Assembly (NCBI RefSeq): GCF_000003815.2
Contig: NC_049980.1
Location: 25,874,272 to 25,938,271, forward strand
Direction: 5' to 3'
DNA from: Branchiostoma floridae
Lineage: Eukaryota > Chordata > Leptocardii > Amphioxiformes > Branchiostomatidae
DNA length: 64,000 nucleotides
The notes under the pieces were generated by a model. The model saw only the letters and a program-made list of their open reading frames with translations. It searched no databases and was not told the origin of the DNA. Positions within the stretch are counted from its first letter, which is position 1. Each line of letters starts with the position of its first letter. Below, piece after piece: positions 49,591 to 61,700 of the stretch. Made by a program: the position numbers and the translations under genes.

Positions 49591-50100
49591 ATTAAAATCT
49601 TCATCACTTTGGCTTTTATGAAATCAGGATCTATTGAACCCGACATAGAAAAGTACTCTGTCTGTAAGCGTGATATGTTTTCCCTCTTCAGACATACCTT
49701 TCATGCGACTTTCTTTCTTTTCTTGTGAAGAAACTAAGTTACTAACTGGTGGCTTGTAAATGATTAAAGTCATCGCTTTGACTTTATAAAACCAGGATCA
49801 GTTGAGTCTGACATAGAAAAGTACTCTTTCTGTAAGTGTGATATGTTTTCCCTCTTCAGACATACCCTTCATGTGACTTTCTTTCTTTTCTTGTGAAGAA
49901 ACTAAATGTTACCAACTGGTGGCTTGTAAATGATTAAAGTCATCGCTTTGACTTTATAAAACCAGGATCAGTTGAGTCTGACATAGAAAAGTACTCTTTC
50001 TGTAAGTGTGATATGTTTTCCCTCTTCAGACCTACCCTTCATGTGACATTCTTTCTTCTGTTGAGAAGGAACTAAGTAAGTTACCAACTGGTGGTTTATA
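49591..50100. repeat. 170-bp tandem repeat, about three copies
   Basis: Copies start at 49591, 49763 and 49933 (ATTAAA…TCATC), giving a period of 170-172. Copies 2 and 3 are nearly identical; copy 1 is more diverged. The array starts 7 bases after the splice donor of the last visible MIB1 exon. Confidence 0.9.
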
Positions 50101-50880
50101 ATCGATGTTATTTTGTTGGTATAGTTAAGCAGCAACATGGATGTTGAGTATATGTATAAATGTGCATATGGTACACTCATCTGAGTTTTAACATAACACA
50201 CCTGAGTGATAAAGAGACTCAATGGAGTAAGTTAGATCAAAACTTTAAAACATTTCTTTTTACCTTACTTATGCTACCATGAATTGTCATCCTAGAACGT
50301 TGTCCTGGACTGTGAATTTCAAAGTAAAATTGTATTTTCTGTAATTGTTTTATAATGTCGTATACAGTGCTGCAGCAATATTACATGATTTCTTCCTACA
50401 TGTTCCCAAGATGACCAAAGCAAATTTAATCAGTCATACGAATGTTGACATTCACTCCATTACACTGGAAAGATCAGACCGGATGCTGTCTAGTCCCAGG
50501 AACATCAGCTCAAGGAAATAAGACTCTGTCTTCTTGGTGTTTCTTGGATGTTGGCGGAACCAGGGGATCTGTGTGACATGACATGTAATGGATGCTGATT
50601 GCATCACATTCCCCATAGTTCCAGTGATGGTGACCCAAACAGATCCCCCTAGTTCTGCTGAACTGTTGGTTCATCATGTTCTGCCTGGTCCAATGGATGC
50701 TGCAGGAGCCAGATGCTACTGTATGAGTCAGGGTTTATCAGGATTCCAGCGATGTTGGATGGATTTGATTCCTTTTACCTTATAGTTTCATTGGTGATCT
50801 TAAAACAATTATGACAAGTTCTTTGGGTGTTGGGTGGAATGGAGTTTGTAGAAATCCATTCATAATAGACAGAACAAATC

Positions 50881-51431
50881 CTATCAAGTTCCATGGTTAT
50901 AGGATAATGTCTCTCTGTTAAGCTCCATGGGGAACATTTTCTTTATAGGGAAACACTTTCTTTGTAGGGAAACTTTTTCTGTCAAGTTCCATGGGTTTAG
51001 GAAAACATTTTATATCAAGCTCCATTGGTGCTGGGAAACATTTTCTACCAAGCTCCATGGACATAGGGAAACATTTTCTTTGTAGGGAAACATTTTCTGT
51101 CAAGTTCTATGGGTATAGGGAAACATTTTCTGTCAAGTTCCATGAGTATAGGGAAACATTTTCTGTCAAGTTCCATGGACTTAGGGAAACATTTTTTGCT
51201 AATTTCCATTAATGTAGGGAAATATTTTCTATCAAGCTCCATGGACATGGGAAACATTTTCTTTGTTGGGAAACATTGTCATCTGTCAAGTTCTATGGGT
51301 ATAGGGAAACGCTTTCTGTCAAGCTAGATTGACGTAGGGAAACATTTTCTATCAAGCTCCATGGACGTAGGAAACATTTTCTATCAAGTTACATTAGTGT
51401 AGGAAACACAGCTTCTGTCAGGTTTAATGGG
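50881..51431. repeat. 33-bp minisatellite
   Basis: About 15 imperfect units built on GGGAAACATTTTCTGTCAAG plus TTCCATGGGTATA. Spacing is 33 bases where it is regular, for example 51085, 51118, 51151 and 51184. The edges are degenerate. It is in the long MIB1 intron. Confidence 0.92.
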
Positions 51432-53264
51432 TGTAAGGAGACATTTTCTTTTAAGACCCCTCAATTTCCAAAGTATTCTTTCAAATTTCAAGGGCCCACA
51501 ATGTCTTGTATCAACAGCAAGGGCATGATGCACATTATACTTGGATAGGTTGAAATGATGTTGTGGCATTGGGCTGCTCGGGTATGTTGCTGAAATGAGA
51601 TATCAGCCATTGAAAAAGGTTGAATTCTATCCCTGGTACATGTATATTCATTATGGCAATCTCACGTCAGTATTTTTGGTGTTCATTGGTGAAACTGTCT
51701 GAAACATTTTTTTTGTGCTTGTGTGTGTGCTGGGTCAATCAATGTTAATGCGGACCTAATTCTACCATTGTATCGACTTCCAGAATCTTTGTAGGTGGTA
51801 TGAATATGGTTTGCAAGCAAAAGAGACACAATTTAATCTTTAATCAATAACAAGGGCCAGGTTTGACTTGTTCTATTGATATATTTGCTGAAGTGCCATT
51901 TATTGGCTTTGAGAATTACTTTACAGGAGAGGGGAGAATACAAAATAGAATGGTAACAGCAATCATGTCGTTTGTAGGGCATTATCTGTTACAACTATTG
52001 CGAGGCCTCCAGTTTGCAAAAGGTGATAAAAAGAAATGCAAAAGAAATGATGGCAGATAGTCCCTAACCAAACCAGAATGGTACACACAGGTAACTTTGT
52101 AAGATGCCAGAGAAAATGCATTTTGATTTATGGTCTCCCTTTTCTTCATACTGGGACTGGATGTCAGTCTTGACAGGAAGAAAATGCCCTCGTGTCCAAT
52201 GCCCACATTCCCTCCAGATGATAGATGCTGTTTGAACCTTACAATTTTAAGTCATCATTCTTGGTGGGTTGATGCTGAGAGTTCAGTCGAGGAAACCAGT
52301 CTATCAGGAAACACATGAAATTCCCGTGTAATATTGCAGTTGCTTCTTTTTCTACATTGAATGACTGACAGCTGTGGTTTTCTGGGCAGACCTAACGTTC
52401 AATTCAAAGAATGGGCATATCTTTACTGCAGTGTTAGTGCCATGAATTTCAATGCCATCAAAAGGAAATGACACAAATACCGTTATACATGTTGCTGATC
52501 CTGGGCAAACCATGTATTAAATCACCATCAGAGCCCCAGGCAGGCAAGCTTAATTCATATCCTGAAGCCTTATCAAATTATGTTAACATCTCCAGCACTC
52601 AGACACATTGGGATAAAATAACACTATACAACATTACAACAGAAGATGCCCAAGAAAGTCACTGTAATCAAGAAGAACATGGCATTTCTTATTACTGATA
52701 GGAAATGAATAAGAAGAGGTAATTAATCATGGGTCTCTAGCATCTTTAATGAAAAATCATCCAATTGCCGTGCACATTACAGTGTTTGGTATTTTGTATC
52801 CTTGTCAGTTATAGGACTAACATACAGGTATTGCAGACAAGGCTGTTGTTTGATTCCATCCACCTGTCCATTCCCTGTCAGATTAAAAAGGATAAAAGTC
52901 TTGCTGATACGGTGCCAAAGTGTAGGTGTGGCAAGAAGAAGGGGAGTATGGAACTCTGTAATGCTACGAGTATTGATTTTCTTCTGGTTATAAACTTCCT
53001 TAAGCTGACATGGCCATTCATATGTAAATGTACGTATACTCAATACTACAGGATGTATGACAGCACGCATGAGTGTACATGTGCATGTACCTCTCATGAC
53101 AAGACCTCCCAGCACTTAAGAAATTGGCAGCTCCTAATATGGTGATTTGGGGAGTAAATGGAGTCCTTGCATATGGGTGTTGATTATATGTTGACTTAGG
53201 AACCTCCAACATGTTCTTGTGATACATTGAGGTGCTAGGACCAATACCAGGCCTCACCACACGA

Positions 53265-53790
53265 ATCATATCATATCATATCACATCACATCATACCACC
53301 ACACCACACCACACCACACTACATCACATCAAACTACATCACACCACACCACACTACATCACATTACACCACATCACACCACACTACATCACACCACACT
53401 ACACTTCACCACACCACACCACACCATACCACATCACACCACACCACACTACATCACACCACACCACACCACACCACACTACATTACATCACACTACATC
53501 ACACCACACCACACTACATCACACCACATCACACCACATCACACCACACTACATCACAATACGCTGCACCACACCATACCACACCACACTACACTGCACC
53601 ACACCATACCACACCACACCACACTACATCACACCACACTATACTGTACCACACCACACCACACTACATTACACCACACCATAGCACATCATACCACATC
53701 ACACCACACCACACCACACTACACCACACCACACTACATCACACCACACTACATTACACCACACTATACCACACCACACCACACCACCAC
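53265..53790. repeat. Pentanucleotide array (ACACC/ACACT/ACATC)
   Basis: About 525 bases consist almost only of 5-base units CACAC, CACTA or CATCA on one strand. The purine-free runs make the strands strongly asymmetric: almost no G on the plus strand. It lies in the long MIB1 intron. Confidence 0.95.
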
Positions 53791-55442
53791 ACTTAATCAC
53801 ACGACTACTCTCCAAGCAGAGGTTTAGTGAAAATGAAGGTTAAAACTGCCTCCCCCCAATTCCCCTAATCATGAAGTACATGGAATGTCTCAGATTTACA
53901 AATAGATAGTCTTTCGAAGATCCGGTGGACCTACATGTACATGTATGGTAATGGTCAGTCTGTGTATGTCACGCACTCTTGGAGCCTGAATTGCAAATTT
54001 CATTGTGACCAGAATTTAAACAAATGACCAGTGCCCAGGCCTGGATGGGGGCCAAAGTGGTCGTGAGAACTTTGGAAATGGGTTGCCATCAAAAAGCAAC
54101 AACTTAAAATCGGAAAACACTTTGAGTCATGATGTGTGATGTCTTGATAGACATTGGGTCCGATATAGGAGATGGCACTGCCACAAGTTCAGCAATATGT
54201 AAATAGACATGATTGCTTTCAAGATGTGGTTGCAGATTCTCCTTACTGATATCTGGTATTTAAATTAAACATTGTCCAATGTCTGCAGAATTACTCACCT
54301 TCAAGATAGGAACAAAGTTGAACCTCTTCCAGTGGTCTTAATACTGACACACTCAGTCAAGTCATCTACTGGAGTTTCATCCAAAATCTTGAAGTGCCTT
54401 TAGTTACAGCATCTTATGTTGAAGTATGAAGTAAGGAATTGCGGTCTTTGCTGTCATGGAACTAGGACATCAATCCAAACGCGTTACCGGTAGTGTTCAA
54501 AATTCTTACAGCTATGCTACAACTTACAAGGTTTCGTAGGTTTATCATGTACAGGGAAATAAATACACAAGGATGTTTAGAAGTGCAGAAATCTCCAGAT
54601 TGGCTTCCAGATAAAGGTCTATTTTTGTCAGCTGTTGTTAAGATATGTCTCGCAAAGACACCCTGAATATAGAATACTGAAGATGCTGAATCATGTGAAT
54701 ATATGCATTCGGTCTGTTGTCCAGCACTGATGACGTTCCTCATCTCTATGTTCAGGACAATTGATTGAAGCAAACATATAGGAATCAGATATATTTGCAT
54801 TTGATATTCAGACCTGATACTTTTATGTCACTGGAGCTTGTTTCATATTTTCATTGATCATCATGCAGTCATTTCTTGCATAGTTTGCCTGCTGAAATCC
54901 CTATTTTTGACGATAATGATGACTACGAGTAAAGAAGGAAATTCTTTCAATTTTCATGCTGACCCTCCACCACCATTGTCACACACAAGTCAGGCATCTT
55001 TTAATGCCATCACAGCCCTTGGCTTCTTGTCCTTTAGATGGGGTGGTAGTCGCATTTGCATGGGAAATGTAGTGCACAATTTAGGGCTGGTCAAAGGTTT
55101 TTGCAGCTGGTTGTCTTGTAATGTGCTATTCATGTACATGTATCTGAGTGTGTATGTGGAGTATGGTAACAGTTACCTCCTTTGTACATGTAGCCTGAGC
55201 ATCAATAAGCTATATGTTTATTGTTAAGAGTGTGTGTGCTTGATTTTATCAGAGTATGTATAAGGTGGTGTTTCAGGTATCTTGATTGTAAGATCCAGAT
55301 TTAGATTTATGCCCGTGTATGTGGAATTCTGAAAATTTGATATTCATGTAGCAGTCTTGTGGTCTACTGGCTTTTCATGTGAATCTTCCCTGTTTCAATT
55401 CTCAAAATGCAACCCAGAGCTGTACATCTTCTACTTCATGTT

Positions 55443-55784
55443 CAGGGCTCGAAATACTTTGTTCTGCATACCTAAACTGGTGCAAGTAACATTGAAAATT
55501 ACCTGCACCAGACAAATTTTACCTGCACCACTCTGAATTTAGGATGTATGGATCGTACTAAAATTGTTCAGGAACCATTGCTATTTTTTCTTTTATATTC
55601 TATAGATGGTAACAGTCAATGCAGCTAATAACAATCCATATACACCTGCAACATAAGACATATAATATATAAAACCCAGTACATGGACCAGTGCAGGTTA
55701 GGTGCAGGTAAACACCAGAAATACCTGCACAGCTCCAATTTTACCTGCACTAACCTGCATATGCAGGTGGTATTTCGAGCCCTG
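55443..55784. mobile_element. 342-bp inverted-repeat DNA element, hAT-like ends
   Basis: Perfect 15-bp terminal inverted repeats: CAGGGCTCGAAATAC at 55443-55457 and GTATTTCGAGCCCTG at 55770-55784. ATGTT flanks both sides (55438-55442 and 55785-55789). ACCTGCAC motifs recur in both arms. CAGGG ends are common in hAT elements, but hAT normally makes 8-bp duplications, so the class is open. There is no coding capacity. Confidence 0.8.
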
Positions 55785-58700
55785 ATGTTGGATGATGAAC
55801 ATGATGATTGGTCCTTTGTGGCACAATTAGGGACCCTTTGGAAATTCAGCCATGTTCGGGCCTGATCTAAATTTACCAGACAATGAAGCCGCATCATTCA
55901 TGTAGCTTTCAGGATTTACCAGGTGTTATTTACAGATACTATGATATTTCTATATCAAGCAGATTGTAGTATTTCAGAAAAGTCTTTTTTATTGCTAATT
56001 TTCATCAAATGTTGAGTGTTTTCCAAAAATGAGGTGTATATTTGTTTCAAAGTTTTAACACATGGTATATGTATGTACATGTACATGTGCACATAGTTGT
56101 CCCATGTAAGGTGTCAACAGTGTGTATCATGATACACACTATGATGGGCAATGCGCTGGACTTCGATTCCATCCTCCTCCAGTAATTTGATCACATTTCC
56201 TATTGCATCTTCTTCCCCCTACCCCAACTATGGTTGGACATGTTGGCACACCTAAACTAACGAGTCCAGGTAAGGTATCATGTGTCCATCAACATTAGTC
56301 CTAGTGATAGCAATGTGTGCTTGGTCATAGCCAGGACAGCCTGGTAGGGTATTGAATAATAGAGGAAATGAAAATGGACAAAACCTCATTATAATTTGAC
56401 CTATGAAATTGGTATATCATTGTATGAGTAACTGGTGTGTCTGTAGTAATTAGATTCAGGAACAGCTAGAGAAAGAATTATCTGAATCACAGGTATTCTT
56501 TCTTCTGTGGGAGTAAGCTAAGATGTTTGAGACCATCTGTCTTTCCCTGCTTGTCCTTTAGTTGCACTGTAAGTATTAAAAGGATAACCTTATCGAGTTG
56601 CATGTAGTATGTGCAAAATAATCTGGGTGGTCAATCTCCCAGAGGTTTCAACTTGGTACAAGAGGTTGATGTGAACAAGGGCTGAGAACACATGTAGGCT
56701 TTGCATGCATACAAGTCACACATGATTTTGTTATGGCCTGTAGGCTTGTGTATAATTTGTTCATCAATGTGCAAGGAAGCATATACTGGACTCCTAATGG
56801 AACAATGTCAATTTGTTAGTTTCCTTGGCAGGAATTTTACGGTCGAAGATAATTATATAGTTTTGAAATTGTTGAAGAGGTTCATCAGGTACGTATAAAA
56901 TAAGTAAGCCAATATGACATTTTTTGGAAAGTGTACTTGTGATTTAGGAGGCCTGTAAAATTTGCAATAGCATAAATTGTACTAACAAAGTACCAAGTAA
57001 TGTTTTAGAAATTAAAAGGCAAGGTTTACAGCATGTTAAGGATAGCAACCGGGTGCAGGTATGAGGTTGGTTATGATTTTGGTTTGACTCTTGTGAGTAA
57101 TAATTGAAAAAGAAATCACCTTTGAATCGCCCAGGTAGGTATTGGAGGTTTGAAGTGATTGTGTATTCAAGCCATGACTTAAAAGTTACATATAAAACTA
57201 GTGTGGTTGTAGATTGTGCGTACTGCAGTCATTTGTAGTGACAAGTGTAGGGATAGAGACTGACACAACATGCGCTGCACTGACGGTAAATTCCAATAAC
57301 TTTATTGGTCCTGTAAGCAGATTGCACCAACAAAATTGCAGTGACCATCGATTTATGGTGATGCGAGCTCCATACTGCTACAAAAAAAATTGCACATTAC
57401 TGTTTTCATAAAACACAATGCAGAGGAAATAGACTTAGCAAATGTCAGTGATCATAGGCAAGAACGTGGATGTCGTACACACACAGATTAGATGGTGTAA
57501 GGAGTATGAATACTGAATTTGTACATATCAAAAATTTATTCGGACCGGTGCTATATCCACCATGAAGCATAATCAAATTGGCCAGATGGACTGATTTTCT
57601 GCAAATCGTTTGATGTTATGATACATGATAGACTGAGCACATTGGATCTTAGAGACAAATACACAACTAGGAGATGTATTTAATTTACTACAAGGTTCAA
57701 TATAGTAGTACTCCTCAACTTAACCAGGTGTTTTATTTTGCAGACTATAATAAAATAGCAATACACACAATATAGTTGAAAATGTCACAACCATACAACA
57801 CAAATACTTTTTTTACATAAAATGTACAGGTAAGATCTTTTACAACTAGAACTAATGCATTTGCTGGTGCCACATCATAAGAATCATCAAAAGAAAACAT
57901 GGAGACCTAAGCAAAGGAGTACAATGTAAAAGAGACTCGACTCTTACAATATTAAATCATGTTCAACAATGTAAGCAACAGCTTTTGGTGAAAACTGCAG
58001 TATGATATTATAGAAGCATTGCCGGGATATTACAAATATACTGCAAGTATTACTAAGATTAAAGTGGTGGTATTTTTAACAATATAAATGAGTGTATTCA
58101 ACCATACAATGAACTAGTATCTTGTGCAAAATTATCTGTCAAAAGGTTGGTATCATTTTTTAAGTCTGGTGCAATGTACACATACAATCCTCATCCTGAG
58201 TTTGCAATGATGTAATGTAGGGATAAAGAACAACATGTTGTACAATCAAATAAGCATCAAAGATACTCTCTCGATAACCAAGAATTGATAATGATCCAAA
58301 TGCACATTAATTGCCATGTAAGTAAAATATGTGCAAACATTAAAGCATTAAAATGACAATACAAGAGAAAAAGCAGTGATTGCACGAACACTATGGATAT
58401 CAAACAATATCATATTCTAACACTGAAGTAAAAGAAAACCTCTCTTAAGCTTCTACAATTGAAAATAAAGTATTTGCTCATAACTCCAGAGATACTCCAA
58501 CCTTTTTTTAAAGTAAAGTTATGATAATTTCAAACTTAAAGGCAGAATATAGGCATAAGCACATGCGCTCCCAACAGTACAGAACTTCCCAACCAAAGTA
58601 CGTTGTAACGTTGCAGGAGAAGGTTAGCACCAGCAGCAAGGTTTTGCAACAAAAAAAAATGCTGTAGGTCTTTTAACTGGTGCGTGTCCCACTAACCTTA

Positions 58701-61700
58701 AGAGTTGGATCTACTCTGCTTTGTAGCCAAGGCATTCCCTTCTTAGTAGAGAGGAAGTTGAATGGAAGGCTTGGAATGTAGGACGTGTATTCCAACGATG
58801 AATGTGCGGTTGAAAATGCAATGCTACAGCTGGTTGAAGGGGACCAAATCCATTGAGGAGTTGATTTGGTTCCAATTTACCAGCTTTAGCACAGCATCCC
58901 TGATACTTGGCAAGTGCAGGTAGCATCCTTCCTTCCTTCCTCTTACCTACTTCTTTGCCTATTTGATTATGTATGGGCCCATTGGTAATTCTTTGATTTC
59001 ATTCTGTCTGCCTCTAATATATTCAACTTTACACAAATAGCCTATCATAGTAATCTCTGATTTTGTCCTTAATTCCTGCCTCTATTATATCCCTGTTCTT
59101 TTGTGCTTAGATCTTAAAAGCTGTCAATTTCAGTATGATTTGTAGCCATTGTGTCATGGCATCCAACTCATATCCAATTGACAGGGTAATGACCATCTGT
59201 AATTGTATCAAAGTATATTTGCTGTACAGAATCACGTGTTTCTTAAATTATCTAAGATGAAGGTAGCTATCTTTTTCTTATACCTCCCATCAAATGTCGT
59301 ATTGAAATTTTCTACATTTAGTTACTATATTCACGTGCTACTAAAGTCTCTAGTTTTGTATTATAATGTTGCAAAAGTTCACAACCTTCAAAACAAGAGC
59401 TTTGCATTTAGGTCTAGACTTATGCTGCATCTAGGAAATACCTATAGGGGCCCTTAATGGTGGAGTTATACCAATGAACACCTCTGTTGAAGGATTTTCA
59501 ATACATAGAGGCTTGACCTGGGGTTCATCCTATAGCTAATTTGGAAAATGCCACTTGCCTTTAAAGCTTAGTATCTCACTCTCTTAGTGTCCAATATTCA
59601 TGGTCAGAAATGGAAGTACATCATTGCCTCTTTCATCATTTAGAGCAGTGGGTTCACAGACTTGTCACTAAAAATATTCCCGTTATACCTTTGTGTATAT
59701 TACAGTATGTAGGGCAGTTGGAGTATCCTCAGTCTGCTCCATACATATAGAAAACTTGCTTATATCTATAGTGAGAATTCTACATGTATTAGAGAGTCCC
59801 AAACAGAATGTAATTCTTGTATGCAATGCAAAATTAGCTAGTACAGCTTCATTCTACCTTGCTATATATTAAGCTACAACTATGTATTTTGGGAGTTAAT
59901 GAGACTATAGATCTTTATTTAAAAAATGCCACCTATTCCCAGTCACGAAGCAGAAAGAACAAGAATATGTTAAATTTCAGAAGTACTACCAACAATAGCT
60001 AATTTCACCATATTTGATGATGAATTTAGAAATGGAAGCATGACATATTTTCTATCCCCTGTAACTAAGTGTAAGCTATTTCCTGGCTCCGACTTAATCT
60101 CCACGAGTATTCTTGCTGTTATCTATCTAAATCTGCCGACCAAATTTGGCCAGACCACACCTCATTTCCCTCCCTCAAGGCACCAGTACTAAGGGCCGTG
60201 ATAAATAGATGGTCTCAACGTCTTGCCGAAAAACGGAATTTACTGTCGTAATAGGAGATGATATGTCACTCCTCTCAGTGACCTTGAAGAGACCTAAAGT
60301 TACGGAATCAGCACTTACGTATTTGAGATTGTCTTGAGTTTCCCCTCCATCCCATCACAGGATGCAGGATAAGGGCCTGTGTTCCTTACAATGCAACATC
60401 CAGGCTTGAAAACCTTCCATCTTCTATGAAACATTGACTGTATGATAGGCTGCAAGACGGCAAACGAGGGTGGTGGGAGCAGCCTTTGATGGGATAGGGT
60501 ACAGGACGACTGAGGTCCTTTTAGGAGATGCGTATCAGCATGTGCCTGCCGAGTGCTTAAAAATTAACAAGGAGGAAGTAGAACGTAATCGGATATGCAG
60601 GAAAAGTGCGGACCCGTGGCCGGCTTGCAATAAGTCTAATAGCTCCCCAGTGAGGCAGTTGGCTGACTTTCCAATGATAGTCCCGTGACCTAGGAAAATA
60701 TCCACATGATGAAAGGGCAATGAAATATTAAAACAATAGCTGCAGACATTCCCTCTGGGTGGCCCCTCTTCTCCGCCTACCAAGTGACCAATACTCTCTC
60801 TCACTGCTGAAGGACTTGATCTGGTGTTAAATGGCCTGGCCGCTCCCTATCCCTCATCCCCGGTCTCCCCAGCAGATGGACCTGCCCAGAAGCTGGCAGT
60901 CCCGGTGACAATAGCAACAGAAGGTGGCCGGAGGACCAGTCTGCCAGGCCAGGGACTGCCAAGCCTATTCAATCTGCAAATTATGTGCAGGCATCAATCA
61001 CCAATGGCCCGCTGATTATCCCCACTCTGATGAAATATCTTCTCGTTTTTCCCCTGCCTACTAAACAGAAGCCTCTCAGTAGTACCCACTATACACATAG
61101 CAGTCTAAATGTTAGCTGAACCAATACAAGCACAAACCTTGGGGGCTTACCTGCAAATGTAAAAACAACATCTATGTCAGATCAATTGCCACAGTTGGTT
61201 AGTGGCTTAGTACCAGCTACTGCCTTGTAGCAATCAGACAGGCAGTACTTGAAGAGAGGCCAAGAGTATTGGCAAAATAATCTGTCCGTCCAACAATTTT
61301 CAGAGGCCTTTTCAGAGAGAGAGGGCCGCTGTTATGTCAGGCCCTTCGTGTGATGTTGCCGAAGGATGAGCAGAGGACAGGAACGAGATACCATCCACCT
61401 AAATCAAATTTGTGATTTTATATTGAATTTTTTTCTTATCTAATCGCTAAGGAAGATGAGACACTCCCAAAGCATTGAATTTATAATGCACTTAGCCGGC
61501 AGTTAGCAACTTTTGTGTCTGGGGATGTGCTGGAGGGGCCCATGGTTTTTACACAGGCAAGTGCCAAAACCTGGCATGGTTGCTGACCTAACATTTGCTA
61601 GATTCCTTACATAGCTAACATCTCTGCTACGTGGCCCTCATGCTAACTTTAAATGGCCAATCCCCTTTAAGGGCAGCACTGCTGGGAAAAGGGGGAGTCA

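Noticed and set aside
50918-51327. Repetitive open frames on both strands (GKHFLSSSM and MELDRKCFP types)
   Set aside because: Artefact of the 33-bp minisatellite, whose unit length keeps any frame open.
53232-53684. 150-codon open frame rich in His and Thr
   Set aside because: It is produced entirely by the 5-base satellite-like array; no start context, splice sites or similarity.
58711-58926. 71-codon minus-strand frame followed by an AT-rich stretch with TTTATT at 57732, looking like a last exon plus 3' UTR
   Set aside because: No acceptor with a polypyrimidine tract that I trust, no similarity to known families and no upstream exon; could at most be a non-coding transcript.
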